Positions 4,954 through 5,621 of a stretch of DNA of 5,621 nucleotides are shown here, in pieces (the stretch's first letter is position 1; every line of letters begins with the position of its first letter). The stretch is taken from assembly GCA_003566215.1 (NCBI GenBank), contig PXEJ01000375.1, positions 1-5,621 of the forward strand, read 5' to 3'. Below the pieces are notes generated by a model that saw only the letters and a program-made list of their open reading frames with translations, did no database searches and was not told the DNA's origin. The DNA comes from Cyanobacteria bacterium T3Sed10_376R1m. GTDB lineage: Bacteria; Cyanobacteriota; Cyanobacteriia; Cyanobacteriales; Cyanobacteriaceae. A program made the position numbers and the translations under genes.

Positions 4954-5621
4954 ATGGCTATTGTTTCTTTATTTAATAAATCAACCAAATTTTTTTTAGT
5001 CTGTCTCTTGATGGCATTAACGATAAATCCTCTAACCACTTTTGCTTTACCTACAGATGTATCCTCAGATAGTTTTGTGGCAAAGGCTGTGGCAAAAACT
5101 GGGGCGGCGGTGGTACGCATTGACACAGAAAAAGTTGTTAATAGAGGATTTGACCCTTTTATGGATGATCCTATGTTAAGGCAATTTTTTGGTAATGGAC
5201 TTTCTGGCAACATCCCTCAAGAAAGACGGGTTGTGGGACAGGGTTCGGGTTTTATTGTTGATAGTGATGGAATTATCCTTACCAATGCCCATGTGGTGAG
5301 TGAAGCCGATAAGGTTACAGTTACCCTGAAGGATGGTAGAGTTTTTGGGGGAAAGGTGATGGGTACTGATCAAATTACTGATCTGGCGGTGGTAAAAATT
5401 GATGTGGCAGAGGAGTCTTTACCTACGGCATCTTTGGGGGATTCTGGTAATGTTCAGGTGGGAGATTGGGCGATCGCAGTGGGTAATCCCGTTGGTTTAG
5501 ACAACACTGTAACCCTTGGTATTATTAGCACCCTACACAGATCATCTTCAGAGGTGGGCATTTTAGATAAAAGAATCGACTTTCTACAAACTGATGCGGC
5601 TATTAATCCGGGTAATTCGGG
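4954..5621 (+). CDS. HtrA/Deg-family periplasmic serine protease (HhoA/HhoB type), N-terminal part, cut by window edge
   Basis: This is an ATP-independent envelope protease and chaperone that degrades misfolded periplasmic or lumenal proteins under heat and light stress. The 222 visible residues begin with a signal peptide: a charged start, a hydrophobic core at about 13-25, and a likely cleavage after TTFA near residue 31. [20 protein letters not shown] follows, then a Pro/Phe-rich LA-like loop (about 66-89) and the trypsin-like domain. The catalytic triad is visible: His113 in TNAHVV, Asp143 in TDLAVVKI, and Ser222 in NPGNS, the last complete codon. The PDZ domain expected later is outside the window. 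[25 protein letters not shown] and [10 protein letters not shown] look closer to HhoA than to HhoB or HtrA, but I cannot settle the paralogue. The ATG at 4954 gives a sensible signal peptide; Met20 would remove most of it. No Shine-Dalgarno is evident. Confidence 0.93.
   Translation, partial: MAIVSLFNKSTKFFLVCLLMALTINPLTTFALPTDVSSDSFVAKAVAKTGAAVVRIDTEKVVNRGFDPFMDDPMLRQFFGNGLSGNIPQERRVVGQGSGFIVDSDGIILTNAHVVSEADKVTVTLKDGRVFGGKVMGTDQITDLAVVKIDVAEESLPTASLGDSGNVQVGDWAIAVGNPVGLDNTVTLGIISTLHRSSSEVGILDKRIDFLQTDAAINPGNS
5470..5477. repeat. HIP1 palindrome GCGATCGC in the HtrA-family gene
   Basis: An exact octamer, in frame as Ala173-Ile174-Ala175 within the conserved [14 protein letters not shown] segment of the protease domain. 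Confidence 0.9.

Noticed and set aside
4935..5373. Two minus-strand open frames (4935-5213 and 5176-5373) at the right end
   Set aside because: They are opposite the HtrA-family gene, whose signal peptide and catalytic motifs are unmistakable.
1..5621. CRISPR array, tRNA or rRNA gene, toxin-antitoxin pair or defence cassette
   Set aside because: I found no regularly spaced direct repeats, no recognisable tRNA/rRNA sequence, and no gene of those families on either strand.

Overview
The window looks like chromosomal DNA from an AT-rich, phycobilisome-bearing cyanobacterium. Supporting signs are an allophycocyanin beta-18 gene (apcF), a Ccs1-type cytochrome c assembly gene, a short cyanobacterial-type Hfq next to dapF, an HhoA/HhoB-type HtrA protease, and four copies of the HIP1 palindrome GCGATCGC. 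A unicellular lineage such as Geminocystis or Cyanobacterium would fit, but the genus is a guess.

Layout, left to right. (1) The 5' part of cysK on the minus strand, running off the left edge. (2) A 173-bp divergent spacer. (3) ccs1 on the plus strand. (4) A 179-bp convergent spacer almost wholly occupied by an inverted-repeat-bounded, TA-flanked block that may be a small non-autonomous transposable element. (5) A DoxX-like membrane protein gene and (6) hfq, both minus. (7) dapF on the plus strand, starting only 25 bp from hfq, with a good promoter inside hfq. (8) A bifunctional-nuclease-family (DUF151) gene on the minus strand, whose stop codon overlaps that of dapF. (9) apcF on the minus strand, followed by a well-formed hairpin. 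(10) A 317-bp divergent spacer with several dyads and promoter-like elements. (11) The 5' part of a periplasmic HtrA-family serine protease gene on the plus strand, cut by the right edge just after the catalytic serine codon.

The genes are mostly singly transcribed housekeeping genes, packed head-to-head or tail-to-tail rather than in one operon: cysteine synthesis, thylakoid c-type cytochrome maturation, Hfq function, diaminopimelate/lysine and cell-wall synthesis, phycobilisome core terminal emission, and envelope protein quality control. I see no dedicated new system such as a defence island, CRISPR array or toxin pair. The points most worth a second look are non-coding: the putative miniature element between ccs1 and doxX, the overlapping hfq/dapF 5' ends, and the apcF/htrA intergenic region.
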